The notes: generated from the sequence alone by a model not told the origin. 64,000 bases of DNA from Hymenoscyphus infarciens (GCA_001414345.1 LLCB01000258.1:20748-84747); one strand, 5' to 3'; shown: positions 43,657 to 55,939, counted from the stretch's first letter. Numbers and translations are program-made.

Positions 43657-46272
43657 TTTGGCGAGATTGGTGATGAAGAGGGTGGTTGGAGATGTCGAAA
43701 TTTGGTTGAAGTGGTTGATTCTCGCGGAGCTCAATTTTGGGATATTCAAAAGTTGTGGGTGCCAAGACTTTATTTCGGCACGTGAGTTGGGACCGCGCGA
43801 ATAATAATCCGCCACCTAGACCCCGCATTTTCTCGCCTCACTGCAGTCAAATACATACGGCGAGAATTCACTTCTGCAGTTGTTCCCAACACTACTATGT
43901 TAATATTAGTTCAATTCTTTTAGGTCGTTTAGGAGAATTGGAATGATTTTCCAAGTCTTGGTTGGACAATCCGGGAAGTAGCAGAGGTCTTCTAGACGGA
44001 TTTCATCAATTGTAGCCTTCTGTTTGAAGCTCTCTGTTTTGTTAATGTGCTTTGCCATTCCGTGCTCTCATTTGAGAATTCTTCTGCTTCATTGACTGGT
44101 TTTCGACTCATGAATGGTGGTTTCCTTCTTTTTCTTGAATTTCATCACTACAAGGGATCGTATCGTCATTCAAGTTTGAGCGTGCACCTGTGTACCTTGA
44201 GAGATACCTATTATGCGAGAAGATAACACTCATAGCACAGAAGACGTTCAATTGAATATGCACTCTAGTTTTTCTAGAGCTTCAGCATATTCTGTTTCTC
44301 TAGCTGTTATTCAGACCTACTGTAGCCTTCTTTTCGGACTGCAACTCTTCTAACACGAGTGTACTTTTTGAGTTGACGGTGGGTTCCAAGGTAACAAACA
44401 CACTACAAAGCAAGACCCTATCACAGGAGCGGAGATGTTAAAAGATGTTGGCATCAATAGCTCCCCACCGATAAATATCAGCAGCAAATATATCGATTTG
44501 TCTGTTGATATTGTTTACGGGATATATTCATTTACATCGATGCCCAAGACTGTCATCGGAGCTGCGCATACAAGCAGGCTAGTACTTTGAAAAGTCTCAA
44601 TTCGCCAAAATGATATTCACCAACCACCTCACAACTCCTCATACACCAACCACAATCCTCACAACCCTCCCAAACTGGCTAGCTCCCCCACAATCTCCCC
44701 ACGCGATACTTGTACCCAAATAATCATGTCACTGTCACCAAAAAAGCGAAGACTCGTCTCCGTAGCTCAATAGTAGCATGTTATAACACACACACATAAG
44801 GTCGGTCCCCGCATCTCCCTAGTCACTATCAATTGCCTACGCTTGACCATGTAGTTTGATGGCTGTTCCTTCGCATATTTGACCGCTGACCTCCTTCTAC
44901 TCCTAGGAAAACAAAACCTGCCAAGAAAACTCTGTATACAAGAAAAAGTGTGCGATTAGGCAGTCCTCACTTTTTGCCATTTTTTTTTGGAGTGTTCTTT
45001 CCCTCTTTTGGTTCACTTGTAAATCTTGGTGGATATCGTCTTTTTGGGGCGCGTTGGGAGGTTTTCGTTGCTGCTTTTGATGCACGCGGGTTGAAGTGTT
45101 GAGGGCATTCACGAAAAAGCGGTAAGCGATGACGCCAACATCAACAACATCAAACTGAATCCAGTGCGTCACTTGGAATTAGGAAACCTCACGCAGGAAT
45201 TCTTGGACAATAATTTCTTGGAAAATGTCTTTTGGAGAGGAGAGCAGTATTTGTTAGGTCAAAATCTAGCTTACTAGGTCTTTTTGGCCCCCAAATATAC
45301 TCCGCTTAACTTGCTCGCTCGTGGTTTCCTTTTGGCTCATCTGTGGCTTACTCGCGACTCTTTCTAGCCCCCAAATGTGAAGCTTAGTTTTACTCAACCT
45401 AATCATCACTTTTGAGGGTCAAACCTAGTCGCGAGGAAGCTGGTATTTATTTGGCTTACTTGATGGCCTTCGAGTTTGGGTTGCAAGAGAATCGGGAATT
45501 ACTCTGTATACACCACTATTTTCATTATCCAAATAATTTCAAACAAAGACAGATAATGTTCCTGGCTACTTCGGAGAATTAAGAAACTAATTCTTCTAGA
45601 CTTTCTCGAACAATACTTTGAATTATCTTAGATCCTTTCGCATGATCGAAAGGAAAGGAAGTGTTTACAGAGCAATGCCCACTTCTCTTACGATTGTTCA
45701 GCCTACAGTGCATTTGAATAATAAGATGACAAGAGAGGTGCTGGGAGGGTTAAATTGATGAATCTGTAAATTTAATTTTTACCCCATCTCCTTTTGTGGT
45801 TCCATTATTTAAGTGCAGACTTAGGTCATGTCACAGAGCTTGATATGGAGAGAAATCTTGTTTTTATTTATCTAAAGATGGGGACAATTGGGTATCTGTG
45901 CTGGGGTGCTATTGAGCCTTTTAAAAACCGTAATGACCTTAACTCCCGCTTCATCCTTCATCGTACAGTTTGATCGTACATCTTGTCTTGATCTCGAGGC
46001 ATTCTTCTTACCGATAGTGTATAATTGTGATGGCATGTCTTTTGGGAGAGATGCCACAACCGAGTTTCTGTTCCAAATTCAGGAAATGCTGTCCCACCAT
46101 AACCGACGGGTACATGAGACTGCAAAACCTGGCATGCAGTCCCGTGGCTTTTTCAAAGTCTCTTCATCCGTTGGGAGCCTCGTCTTCATTTGATAAACTG
46201 TTGAAATTTGCCTCCCCCAGAATTTCAAGTCAAAGATGCCTCCGTGTCTTAAGTATATCATTTTGAGAAGTC
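43657..46272. other. Gene-poor intergenic region
   Basis: 2.6 kb. The first 200 bp are the eS17 promoter/leader. I recognise no further gene: the frames at 44903-45172, 45888-46193 and 46027-46266 have no domain. The part adjoining 46273 is likely the 3' untranslated region of the next minus-strand gene. Confidence 0.5.
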
Positions 46273-48131
46273 TCAAACATATCCTAAAGCATCCCCAAGA
46301 TTATATTGTGCTCGAAAGAAGTCCTGAAATGAGCCCATGGATAACTGGGGTTCCTCTGGTTGATACTCTTGGTAGTATTCGTGAGTTTGGTAATAGGAAG
46401 AAGGTTCCTCGTGGCTCTCTTGGGACTGGAGGAAAGATTGCTGGGTTTGAGTCGGCATGGTTTCGTATCCTGAAGTTGTTTGCGAGGTCTCGTTATTAAT
46501 TTCGTTGATTATGGGGGCTTCGGTTCTGACAAATTGAGCTGGTGTGGGATCGGGTATTGGTGTTTGTGGCTTCTCAATCTCGATTTTAGCGATCTCTGGC
46601 CCGGGTTGTGGTACCACTATAGGTAGAGGCATTCTCATTATGGTACTTCTGCGCCATAATCTACGACGTCTTTGAGCTGCCTGTGCTTCTTCAGCCTCGG
46701 AACTTGGTCTCCGCTGCCTATCCTCGATTCCTGGAGTCTTAGGTGTGGAGTCTGTCTTTTCGGTTGGTTCCTCAATTGCGAGGAACTTGAATGTCGCCGG
46801 AAGTCCAGTAGACTTTTGTTCCATTTTGGACTCTGGGCCTTGCTCTTCAAAGTCAAGATTTACTTTCTGTGGTTTTGTTCCATCTGACATTAATTTGACT
46901 GTCATGGTTTCTGATTTCTCAACTTGTTCCTCGGCAACAGGGGAAACGGCCATAGCCAAACTCTTCATCTGTCGATGCTCTTGTTTTGTGTCTTCAGTAC
47001 CGACCTCGGTACCCTTCGTATCCTCAGCAGCATGTATCGATAACCTCTCAATTCTCATCGGCACACTTTGACCTCCGATAAAAGTCCTTCGTCGCTCCAT
47101 CTTCGGTCTCACTTCTGCTACGACACTAGCCATATCCGATGGGGTCGTATTTGCCGTAGAAGTGGAAATTGTGTTCGCCTTCCCCCTCAAGAAATTTCTG
47201 GCGGCATCTGCTAATCGAGGAACCGGTTTCTTAGCATCTTCGGCGTCGGAAATAGATAGGGAAACGGAATCCCGATTCGAGGTTTTGCCGTCTCTATCGG
47301 ATGCGAAATAATCTTCGCCGCTTCCGAAGGTTACTTGGAGCGTTGGAATGTGGCGAGGGGGGAAGGAGAGTGGAAAGAGCCAGGTGTGTAGTCGGGGTGG
47401 GAGATTGTTGCATTCTAGAAAGAAAGTGGTTAGTTCAAGCACGGATTTGTGGTGGTATTCTCTCTCGAAGGGGGGTAGAAGTTGCAGTAAATACCAAATT
47501 CGTACCTGCCGACCTTCTCGTTGTTCTAAATATTTAGAGTAATTCATATTGATTACCCTAGATACTCAGAACAACTTGGAATGTTAAAACAGGTGTTTAA
47601 GAACAGCCAAGTTTCATTGTTCCAAAGTATTTGAGGTTTTAGGACGACTTTGTCTATTTGCTGCCGCTTTTTCTCGGGTATTTACTGACTCTGGTGGAAT
47701 TGATCATCTGTATCTTGCCATGAGATGTAGTACCGATTAAAGGCACCAAAAGCTACACATAGGACTGTCTGCACATTTTCGAGATTCCGAAGTGTTGTTG
47801 GGCCATCATTTACGACAGCCTCTGCATTTGGCGGCGGTGGGAGAGCCTTTTCGTTGGTTGAACTCGAGGGGGAATTCGTGTATGAATCTACCTCAGTGAG
47901 AGGAGTGCTGGTCTCGGAATCCGGTACGAATGTATCTGCAGTTCTGGAGAAGCTTGAAATTCTTTGAAATGAATCTCTCAGCGAGGAAAAGGATGTCCTC
48001 GAGGAAGTCGATGACGCGTATGAACTTCTCGATGATCTAGGTTCTGAATCTGTTGCCGATGCATAGGAATTTCTCGCTGATTGCAAATCAGGTCGATTGA
48101 CAGAAGTATCTAACTTCGGTAGAGTCGCCAT
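46273..48131 (-). CDS. Conserved fungal protein of unknown function
   Basis: Two exons, 48131-47690 and 47414-46273, give 527 residues if the donor is GTCAGT (47689) and the acceptor is TTTCTTTCTAG (47415); these keep phase and make NRYYISWQDTDDQFHQ-K-CNNLPPRLHTWLFP. That block and LPTLQVTF-type GSGEDYFASDRDGK look conserved among fungal proteins I recall without a named function. The first ~110 residues are Ser/Thr-rich. The rest is low complexity, ending in a Gln/Tyr/Glu-rich tail. The 275-bp intron wholly contains one inverted-repeat element. An alternative donor, GTAAAT at 47685, with acceptor near 47527, keeps an open frame but would translate part of the element (QVRIWYLLQLL). I prefer the longer intron. 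Confidence 0.75.
47478..47671. mobile_element. Inverted-repeat introner-like element, inside an intron
   Basis: Left TIR GAAGTTGCAGTAAATA at 47478-47493; right TIR TATTTGCTGCCGCTTTT at 47655-47671; 194 bp. It lies within the 275-bp intron 47415-47689, 18 bp from the donor and about 60 bp from the acceptor. The interior contains CTCGTTGTTCTAAATATTTAG and ACCCTAGATACTCAGAACAA motifs shared with other copies. A second CAGTAAATA lies just outside, at the exon-intron border itself. Confidence 0.8.
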
Positions 48132-49060
48132 TTTCTATACGGATACATGCAAAGCGAAAAAAGTCTTGGAAACTGGAGTTGCGTCTAAAGTAGAAATCTA
48201 AACATTATCCGGAATTATCGATGAGGTTGTCAAAACACTGACGAACGACACCGCTGCGCCGTCAAACCATCGCGAGTTGAAACCATTTCCTTCCTCACAA
48301 CGAAAAAGAAAATGGAACGATATCTAGAACACAACACCCTGTCTATCTCCCCATGATCTTCACGCACGTTCTTAACCCCGTTGACAGGTATCGGACTATA
48401 CAGTGACTTTGCATTGAGAAGTCTGTACGTGCACTGAATACTAGGCTTACCTCGTCGTTTCGGAGGAGGTAAAATGGTCATTTGAGATTTGCGATTGGGA
48501 GCTGTGGGTGTTTGATCTGTCGTACGAGATACTTCTCCTCATATGGAATGATTTAGGTGCTTGAGTGTGTCAGGATTGTCGGGACAGAGTGGGGGTGGGA
48601 GCATCAGGGGTCAAGCCGGCAGAGGGTCTGCCAAGCGATGTTTAGACCCCTTGGCCCGAGGAAACCGTTGAGAGACGCGAACGACATGTCATTGCAGTTG
48701 TTTCTCATCGAAAAAGAAAGATTTGGAGAAAAGATATGGTGATTTGACTATCATCGCGTGGTTATTTCGGTCCTGTATGTCTCTTCCCAGATCGCTTATG
48801 GTTACATTTTTAATTTATCGGACGAGATGGATTCAGATTTCCCCTGATTTGAAATCTCTTCAGTGTGGTTCCATCGTACGATTTGGACCCCAGTGCTGCC
48901 AGAAATCTGACAGTTCTGGGTCTACCGAAAGAGGACCAGCAAGCACATCGGTTCTCTCACTTAGACAAGTGTGACGACCTCTCAAAATATCAATTTCAGA
49001 GTCTCATAACCCGCTTTTGGGGAGCGACAAGGGTAAGTATTAAATCGTTCTCAATTTGCT
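48132..49060. promoter_or_regulatory. Intergenic region upstream of the 527-residue protein
   Basis: No gene recognised. It contains the promoter of the minus-strand gene at 48131 and the 3' flank of the minus-strand gene ending at 49061. Short frames on both strands (48230-48481, 48557-48974) are without recognisable content. Confidence 0.5.
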
Positions 49061-49940
49061 TCACAAATCCCCCATGGGATTTCCTCTCTTAATCCTTTTT
49101 TCAATCCTCACCAGCTCCACCTCCAAAACATCCACATCCTCACCCAGCTTTCCAACCAATCCATCATCATCCCTATCAAAATAAATTCCCCAAACACCTT
49201 CCCCTTCCTTGACTGCTAAAAATCCCTCCCAGCCCTCTAAAGTTAAACGTCTATCCTGTCTCGTGCAATCGAAAGGTCCAGTAATATTAGGTTGCGCATC
49301 AACCCGAACTCCATATTTCAATTGGTGGGTTTCCCGATCGACGTATAACCAATTCATAACAGGAGCGTCGTCTGTGATTGAAGAAACGAGACCCTCGTAT
49401 TCTGCGTCTGGATAATCGAGGTAGTAGCCTGCAAAGGGGTGCAGTGATTTGTCTGCCATATCTGTTTTTATGTACACCTTTTTTCCTGTTAGAAAAGCCT
49501 TTGATTTTAAGAGAGAGAGGTGACATGGAATGGCAGTAAATACTTCGCGCTCGTGGCATTGCGGTTCTAAGCAATTGTGGAACAATTCAAAATGAACCCA
49601 GATATTTGGGACAGCCATCCTCAGTTGACCCAAACTATCTGGGTTAATACTTGGGATTATCCTAGAAACTTGGAACAACGGGCGCTAGGGAAGGAACGAA
49701 CGCGATCTATGCACTGCCGCTTTTATGGTCGAGGGTAGCACTTACTCGGTTGTTTTTTAATGCTACTTGTCGATGATCGATTTCGTGACTTAATGGGGAT
49801 GCCTCGTGGCAGCTGATGAGGAGATTTGATCTTCGCGCTCGATGTTCTTCTTTTCTGTCTTTGCTTTGGCCTTGTCGAATTGCTTCGCTTGTTGCTAATA
49901 GGGCCGGGGCGGTAATGAGGGCAAGAAGCATGGAAGTCAT
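49061..49940 (-). CDS. Conserved fungal protein of unknown function (~200 residues)
   Basis: Exon 1 is 49940-49746 (65 codons, starting MTSMLLALITAPALLATSEA, a hydrophobic, possibly membrane-directed start), followed by donor GTAAGT. The second exon ends at the stop at 49061. Two acceptors keep phase: 49477 (joining NNR to VYIKTDMADKS) or 49498 (NNR to AFLTGKKVYI). The former better fits proteins I recall with KNNKLYI at this point. Conserved blocks are HPFAGYYLDYPDAEYEGLVS, NWLYVDRETHQLKYGVR, GPFDCTRQDRRLTLEGWEGF and GIYFDRDDDGL, all typical of a widespread uncharacterised fungal family. The product is about 203 residues. The ~268-bp intron contains one whole inverted-repeat element. Confidence 0.8.
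49527..49724. mobile_element. Inverted-repeat introner-like element, inside an intron
   Basis: Left TIR (GGAATGGCAGTAAATA) at about 49527-49543; right TIR TATGCACTGCCGCTTTT at 49708-49724; 198 bp. It lies in the 268-bp intron 49478-49745, 21 bp from the donor and about 50 bp from the acceptor. The interior (minus strand) reads GTTGTTCCAAGTTTCTAGG, CCCAGATAGTTTGGG and CCCAAATATCTGGG, which can pair with one another. Confidence 0.82.
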
Positions 49941-50935
49941 CTTGAATAATATTTGACTATTTTTTTTTTTTTGAATCAGTTGTCGTTCAAGTGATGACCG
50001 AAATTTGTTGGCTCGATGATGGTCGTTGACTTCGAGCTTTCTTGCTTCAACCAAGCTCTGTGGTGAAGGTGAAAAAAAAGTTCGTTATCGTGGTCGTCAC
50101 TTTTCCAAAGCTCCCCAGGCACGGTCTTTCTATATCGTACGAATCCATGCAGGGGGAAGTGGTCATATAAAAGATCGCCATCTGGGATTCAATCCTCCGT
50201 ATTCCTTGTCCAGCAAGGACCCTGTCATGACGGGAGCCCCAAGCGTCAACACCATCTTTCTATAACAGGGTATCATCAGATGATTATCCGACAACTGTTT
50301 CAAAAGGGGCCCGAATCGCACCATTTCGCATAAAATAGGGTCTCTCGCCCGCCCGGACAATTCATGGGTGAGAAGTTAATAAACGTTAAACGAGTAAACT
50401 GATTTGATATTGGGAATCCACTTAGGGTGCCAACAACAGCAATGTTCCCTCTTTCGGTTGAATGGCCAGATCTTTAGAAGGCGTGTTGTTACATTTTCTG
50501 TGTTTGGGAGTATGTGCGTTCTCATTCCTTGAGGAGTCTGCATGAGGATTCCCTGTCGACTCCGTGGCATTTCTCGCTGGGGAGGACTGACATGGCTTCA
50601 TCTGGAACTTTGCTCTTTACGCTAGTCCGTGTATGGAATATCCAGCAGTTGGTATTCTAGAAAGCGAATTCGTAAGTGCCGATTCAGATCTAGGATCGCA
50701 TGTATAAGAGTCAGTTCTCGCCGGAAAAAGAAACCTTCTTCTTCATCCTCATTCACTTCTCCATCTTCTCACTTCATCCACACATCCAGACAGAACAACT
50801 CCCGGCGAGAAATCTGATCTTTAATAACCCACTTTCTAATTCCCATCCTTCAACCATCCGAATAAATTCCTTCCACACTCCCTCTCACCAATAGAAACTC
50901 ATTCCGTCTTACCACCCAAAAAACAGCACTTCAAA
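49941..50935. promoter_or_regulatory. Divergent promoter region
   Basis: About 1 kb between divergent starts. A T-run (13 T) lies at about 49959-49971 and a long pyrimidine-rich leader precedes the plus-strand gene (50730-50930), typical of well-expressed fungal genes. No further gene recognised. Confidence 0.5.
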
Positions 50936-51277
50936 ATGTCTGCTCCAAACGTCAACACCCTCAACACTGGTGCTTCATCTCCTTCTTCCGACAATGGCAG
51001 ACAGCCTATGCTTAACAGCATGTCGCAAAAGACCTCTCTCCCTGGTTTACCAACTTCTGAGGGACTGAGAGCCCCAGCTGGTATGCTACCCCTCCTTCCT
51101 CAGTGCAAAAGATAAGCATGGACTAATAAGTCTATAGGTGGATTACTTCGCGGAGCAACCGATGAGAACGGAAAATTGACAAAGGCTGCATTGTTAGTCG
51201 GTATCAAACTTGATCTCGAAGCTGAGGTTCACCTCACTGCAAGAGTTCGTGGAGATATCGTTGTCGGGTTATACTAA
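50936..51277 (+). CDS. Small conserved protein of unknown function (94 residues)
   Basis: Exons 50936-51080 and 51138-51277 join in phase 1 over a 57-bp intron (GTATGC, GACTAATAAG branch site, CTATAG). The product is 94 residues: a Ser/Asn-rich N-terminal half starting MSAPNVNTLNTGASSPSSDN and a compact C-terminal part GGLLRGATDENGKLTKAAL continuing VGIKLDLEAEVHLTARVRGD. The last part is strongly amphipathic with alternating hydrophobics, as in a beta-hairpin. The gene is too small and split for a frame scan. Splice signals, phase and context make it convincing. No function is known to me. Confidence 0.8.
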
Positions 51278-51630
51278 GTGGGTCTTGTTTGATGAGGAAT
51301 TCGAAACAAATGTTTGGAACAAAAGAGTGTCCCAAATGGACGACCGAGCAGCTTGGAGGGAATTGAGGGAATTAGTGGATGTGATGTGATGCTCTCCAGT
51401 AAAAGGATTGAGCGGTGTTAATGAGCGAGTATGCAAGTACTGGATTATTTGTAGACATTTATACCCTGAAACGTAGTATTTTTATCTCAAAGTTGTTTTT
51501 AAAACTCTGAAGCGTTATCGTGCTTCCCAATATTTTACTCTAGTTAACTATCATAACAACCTTTGATGGGTTGGTTGCGGGTGTCTCATTTTACGAAGGA
51601 AAGCAGTAGAAGTGGCTCATGTCTAAACCA
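51278..51630. other. 3' flank of the 94-residue gene
   Basis: No gene recognised; normal composition up to the start of the LTR-like repeat. Confidence 0.45.
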
Positions 51631-52300
51631 CCTGTTGCACCCCCCTCGGTGTATGGCATAGGGCGGGATATGAAGGTTGTGATTGTGATGGAATTCAAGT
51701 AGGATTGATAGAGGGGTAAGCCCAGGACTCCTGCTTATATACAGGGTATATAAGTGAGAGTAGCTCCTGCTCTAATAACTCTTCCCCTCTCTCTTTGACA
51801 AACAAATATAAAGCTATTTCTACTAAAGCTCTCTAGCTATTCCAGCCATCTATAGTTGAAATACTAAATCACCTTTAAGCTAAATAATATTCTCATATAC
51901 TATATTCTAAGTATCTTAAGCTTGATTTATAGTGTCTATCGTAGAATACTCTACTTACTTCTTAATAGTCTATTATAAGTATATATCTAACTCTAGTAAC
52001 TATTATAACTCTAACTGCTTCTGAATAGTCTATTATAGTTTTAGTTGATTTTAGCTTATACGTATAAAGTAGTAATACTCTCTAGTACTACTAAGGTTTA
52101 AGAATAAGAGAGAGATATAAAGCTATTTATAAGAGAGTTACTTTACTAAGAACACTATTTATATAGTATAGGCTAAGATATAAAGATTATAATTATAATA
52201 GGACTTATATATAGAAGTAATAGAGAGATAAGTCTAGAACTTCTATTTAAATATAAAGTATATAAAAAAGAGTAGCTTCTACTATAATATTAGCTATTAT
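51631..52300. mobile_element. LTR-like direct repeat pair at the border of AT block 3
   Basis: The segment 51631-51777 (starting TGTTGCACCCCCC, with TGTATGGCATAGG and GGTTGTGATTGTGATGGAATT) recurs in heavily RIP-mutated form at about 52150-52300 (TAGTATAGGCTAAGATATAA, ATTATAATTATAATAGGACTT) in the same orientation. This suggests a ~0.65-kb element with ~150-bp LTRs. Only the left repeat escaped RIP. A third, solo copy is at 36598. The right boundary is approximate. Confidence 0.5.
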
Positions 52301-54462
52301 AACTCTAGGTTCTATTATATAACCTAGGAAGTTAATATACTACGAAATTTTATCTTAGTCTCTTAGTAGCTCTTTTTAGCTAACTCTACTTATCTAGGAA
52401 AGCGAACTAATAAAAGTAGAGAATAATATAAAGTAAGTAAGAGCGAACGAACTTTAGCTAGAGCGTACTAAACGCTAATTTACTATTTAGATAACTCTTA
52501 TACTATGAAAATATATTAAATTAGTAAAAGTTATATATAGAAGAGTCTAATATATAGTTTCAGACTTAGATACTAATACTATCGATAAAATATCGAGTTA
52601 TATAATCGCTAAATAGTAAAACCGTGCCGCTAGCTAGTAGAATCTATAGACTCGATTTTTAAGTAAAGTGATATAATTTTTACTAATATAATACTATAAT
52701 ATAAGTTAGTACTTAGTATAAAGTACTTAAGCTAGATTTATTAATATAGTATTTATATATAAAAGAAAATCAGCTTTTATAAGCTAAAAGAGTAAGATAT
52801 ATTATATGATTTATATCTACTATATAGCGCTACTAGCTTAAAAACGGGATATATATTAATACTCGTCTCTTTTTAACTAATAATATAGCGAGCTAATTAT
52901 ATTAGAGTAAAAGAGTATTAATTTTTATCGAGAGCTAATTATTAATAATTTATTAATATAAAAGTATTAGTGTCTAAGTATATATAGTTTTAAAGCTTTT
53001 GTCGCGCTAGATTTTTTGAAAAAGACTTTATTATTAATATAAGTATAAAAATAAGTTTAGTTTTAAGAAATTTTAGAATTTTAGACAACGTAAGATAAGT
53101 TAAGAATAGAGTCTATAAGTACGAATAGAAAGACTTATATAAGTGAATTAGATATTTATCTAGTATCTCTTAGAGAGGATTTTAATATAAGAAAGTAGTT
53201 ATTAAGATATTAAATTAAAATATTAAAACTAAACTCACGTTTAGTACTAAGAGCTTATTTAGTACGTATTTAATTTAATTTAGATATATAAGATTTATAG
53301 ACGAGTATAGAGTTAAAAGATACTTATATATAGCTATTTATATTATAAGTTTAGTCTTAATTATATTCTATATTATTTAGCGCGTATATATATTTCAGTA
53401 TATATTTCGTTAACTCTAGACTAAGTCTCTAGTAGTTTTAGTAATAGTAGTATAAGAAGAAAATATATATATATATATATATAAAAGTTAGAGATTAAGA
53501 GATTAAAAGAGTATATTATTTAATTTTAGTAGTATATATTCTTATATATATATTTAAAGAATATATAAGTAAAAGTATATATTATAGTATATATTATCTT
53601 ATTATTCTTAGTAGTATATATATTATAAAAGAACTATTATATACGAGTTAAATAAGCTCTAAAGCTATTACTATTAAATCTTAGACTTTTATAGAAGAGT
53701 CGTCGCTTTAACTAAGTATTCTTTTCTTAATTTAGTTAGTCTATATAATAATTCTGCTTTTATAAAGCTAAGAAACTAAGATAAGCGAGATTTCTATTTA
53801 AATTACTATCTTAACTAAAAACCAGTGTTACTAGTAGTATTATTATAGTAAAATACTATAGTATTCTAAATAAACATATTATTAGAATATTTTAATATTA
53901 TATATTTATTTTTAAATCTAATATTATTATTATACTATACTACCTAATTACTATTATAATAGTACTAATCGTATACTATTAAATAACTCGTATATTAAAG
54001 CCTAAGAATAAACCTTCTATAAGCTACTTTTTTTAATATAAGCTATTTTAAGAGCTATTAATATAATTATTTTTTTAAAGTATTTTATTTAATTAGATTT
54101 ATAAATCTAGCTATTTAGAGCCTATTTAGCTTCTATATCTTAGTCTCTTTTTAATATATATACTACTAAGAATAATATAGATATATATATTCTTACTTAT
54201 ATATTCTTTAGATATATATATATAAAGATATACGCTACTTAAATTAATTAATATACTCTTTTAATCTTTTAAACTTTAACTTTTATATATATATATATCT
54301 TTTCTTCTACTACTACTATTACTACTATAACTATTAGAGACGTTAACGAAATATATACTAAAATATATATAAGCTAAATAATATAGAATATATCTAAGAT
54401 TAAACTTCTAATATAAATAGATATATACGAGTATCTTTTAACTCTATACTTATATATAAATC
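52300..54462. repeat. RIP-degenerated AT-rich block 3, left part, with a large palindrome
   Basis: Extreme TA richness and lack of CA/TG; no frames. An inverted repeat is visible: left arm about 53290-53680 and right arm about 54100-54462. Shared runs include AGTATAGAGTTAAAAGATACT, AGTATATATTTCGTTAAC and ATTATTCTTAGTAGTATATA. The spacer is about 0.4 kb. The outer end of the right arm coincides with the start of the Copia left LTR. Confidence 0.7.
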
Positions 54463-55900
54463 TATAACGTAGTATATAGAGTATAAGATAGAGACGTTTA
54501 AGTAGATAAAAGAGTATTAAAGTATTAATTAAGTATTAAAAGCTTATTATTTAAAGAGAGTAAGTAGAAGACCTTATATACTAGTATATCTAAACTACCT
54601 CTCTCTTATAACTCTACTAAGCTTAAGTTTAGTATATATATATAGTAAAACGTAATATACTTCTTAGATATACTAGTTCTAATTAGACTAAGTACTTACT
54701 CTTAAAGTAAATAACTTTTATACTAGCTAAATCTTTTAAGCTTTTTTTAAGTAATATAATAACTACTACTTCTACTACTACTATTATAGGAAAGAAAGGA
54801 ACTAAAGAAGATTACTTAGTAAGAACCGCTACTATTATTACTACTAGAAAGAAGAAAGTAAGTAATTCTATTAATCTTATATATTACCTATTTACTACTT
54901 AATCTAAAGAAAAGCTTTTAGTATTTAGAGCTTACCTCTAGTTTTAAGCTTAACTTTAGCTTTATTTAAGATTACTTCGTTCCTAGCTCTTTAGTTAACT
55001 AATCTTTATTTAAAGAGATAATATTAAAGTAGCTTCTCTCTACTCTCTACTACTACTACTATCTTCTCTCTCTAGAGACCTAATACTCTCTCCTCTACTA
55101 CTCTTATAATCTCCTTCTCTTAAAGATCTAACTCCTCCTCTTCTACTACCTCTACTACTACTACTACTACTACTACTATAATAGTTACTTAATTTATATA
55201 AGATATTCCTAGATTCTATTTTTATTAGTTAAAGTTAAGACTTATTAGCTTAAAGCTAAAACCTTATTAAGGTATTAAGAGAAGCTTACTACTACTACTA
55301 TTATAGCTCTAATTAAAGATAAGAAGTAATAATAAAATAAGGCTAAAACTAAGCTCTTATCTAAGAAGAAGAAGTTATAAAGTAATAAGAGTAAAGTTAA
55401 AGAAACCTCTTATATAGCCTACCTCTATATAGTCTTATATAGTTAAAATAAAGCTAACTATAGTTATTATTATAACATTATAAGTTAATAAGATTTAACT
55501 TACTATTATTAATACTTAGCTAGTTATAAGTATTTACTTATACTCTCTCTTCTTATATTATTTACTAATCTTCTCTTTAGTACTCTTTAAGATCTAGTAA
55601 AGACTTGAAATAAAGTAAAGATAGTATAAGTTAAGTATTCAATTTCTTAATAATTTAAGCTTTAGTTAGTCTAAAATAGCGCTTTATTAGTCTATTAGTC
55701 TATAGCTTATAGTTTAGTTCAACTAATATATTATTTATTATAGTAAGATTAAGAAGCTATATATAGTCTATAGTACTATCTTAGAGCTTACTAGTTTAGA
55801 AGAGCTTTAGTAATATATTAATACTACTTATAAGTAGTACTTATATAACCTAGTCTCTCTTTCTTATTAAAGTAATAATAATAATAATAATAATAATAAT

Positions 55901-55939
<39 letters not shown>

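Noticed and set aside
44750..44830. tRNA-like sequence (CCGTAGCTCAATAG ... GGTCGGTCCCCGC)
   Set aside because: No pairing acceptor stem, no proper anticodon arm, and the T-loop lacks the GTTCGA pattern.
26686..51277. Secondary-metabolite or functional gene cluster
   Set aside because: Products are unrelated housekeeping or uncharacterised proteins; no PKS, NRPS, terpene or transporter genes.
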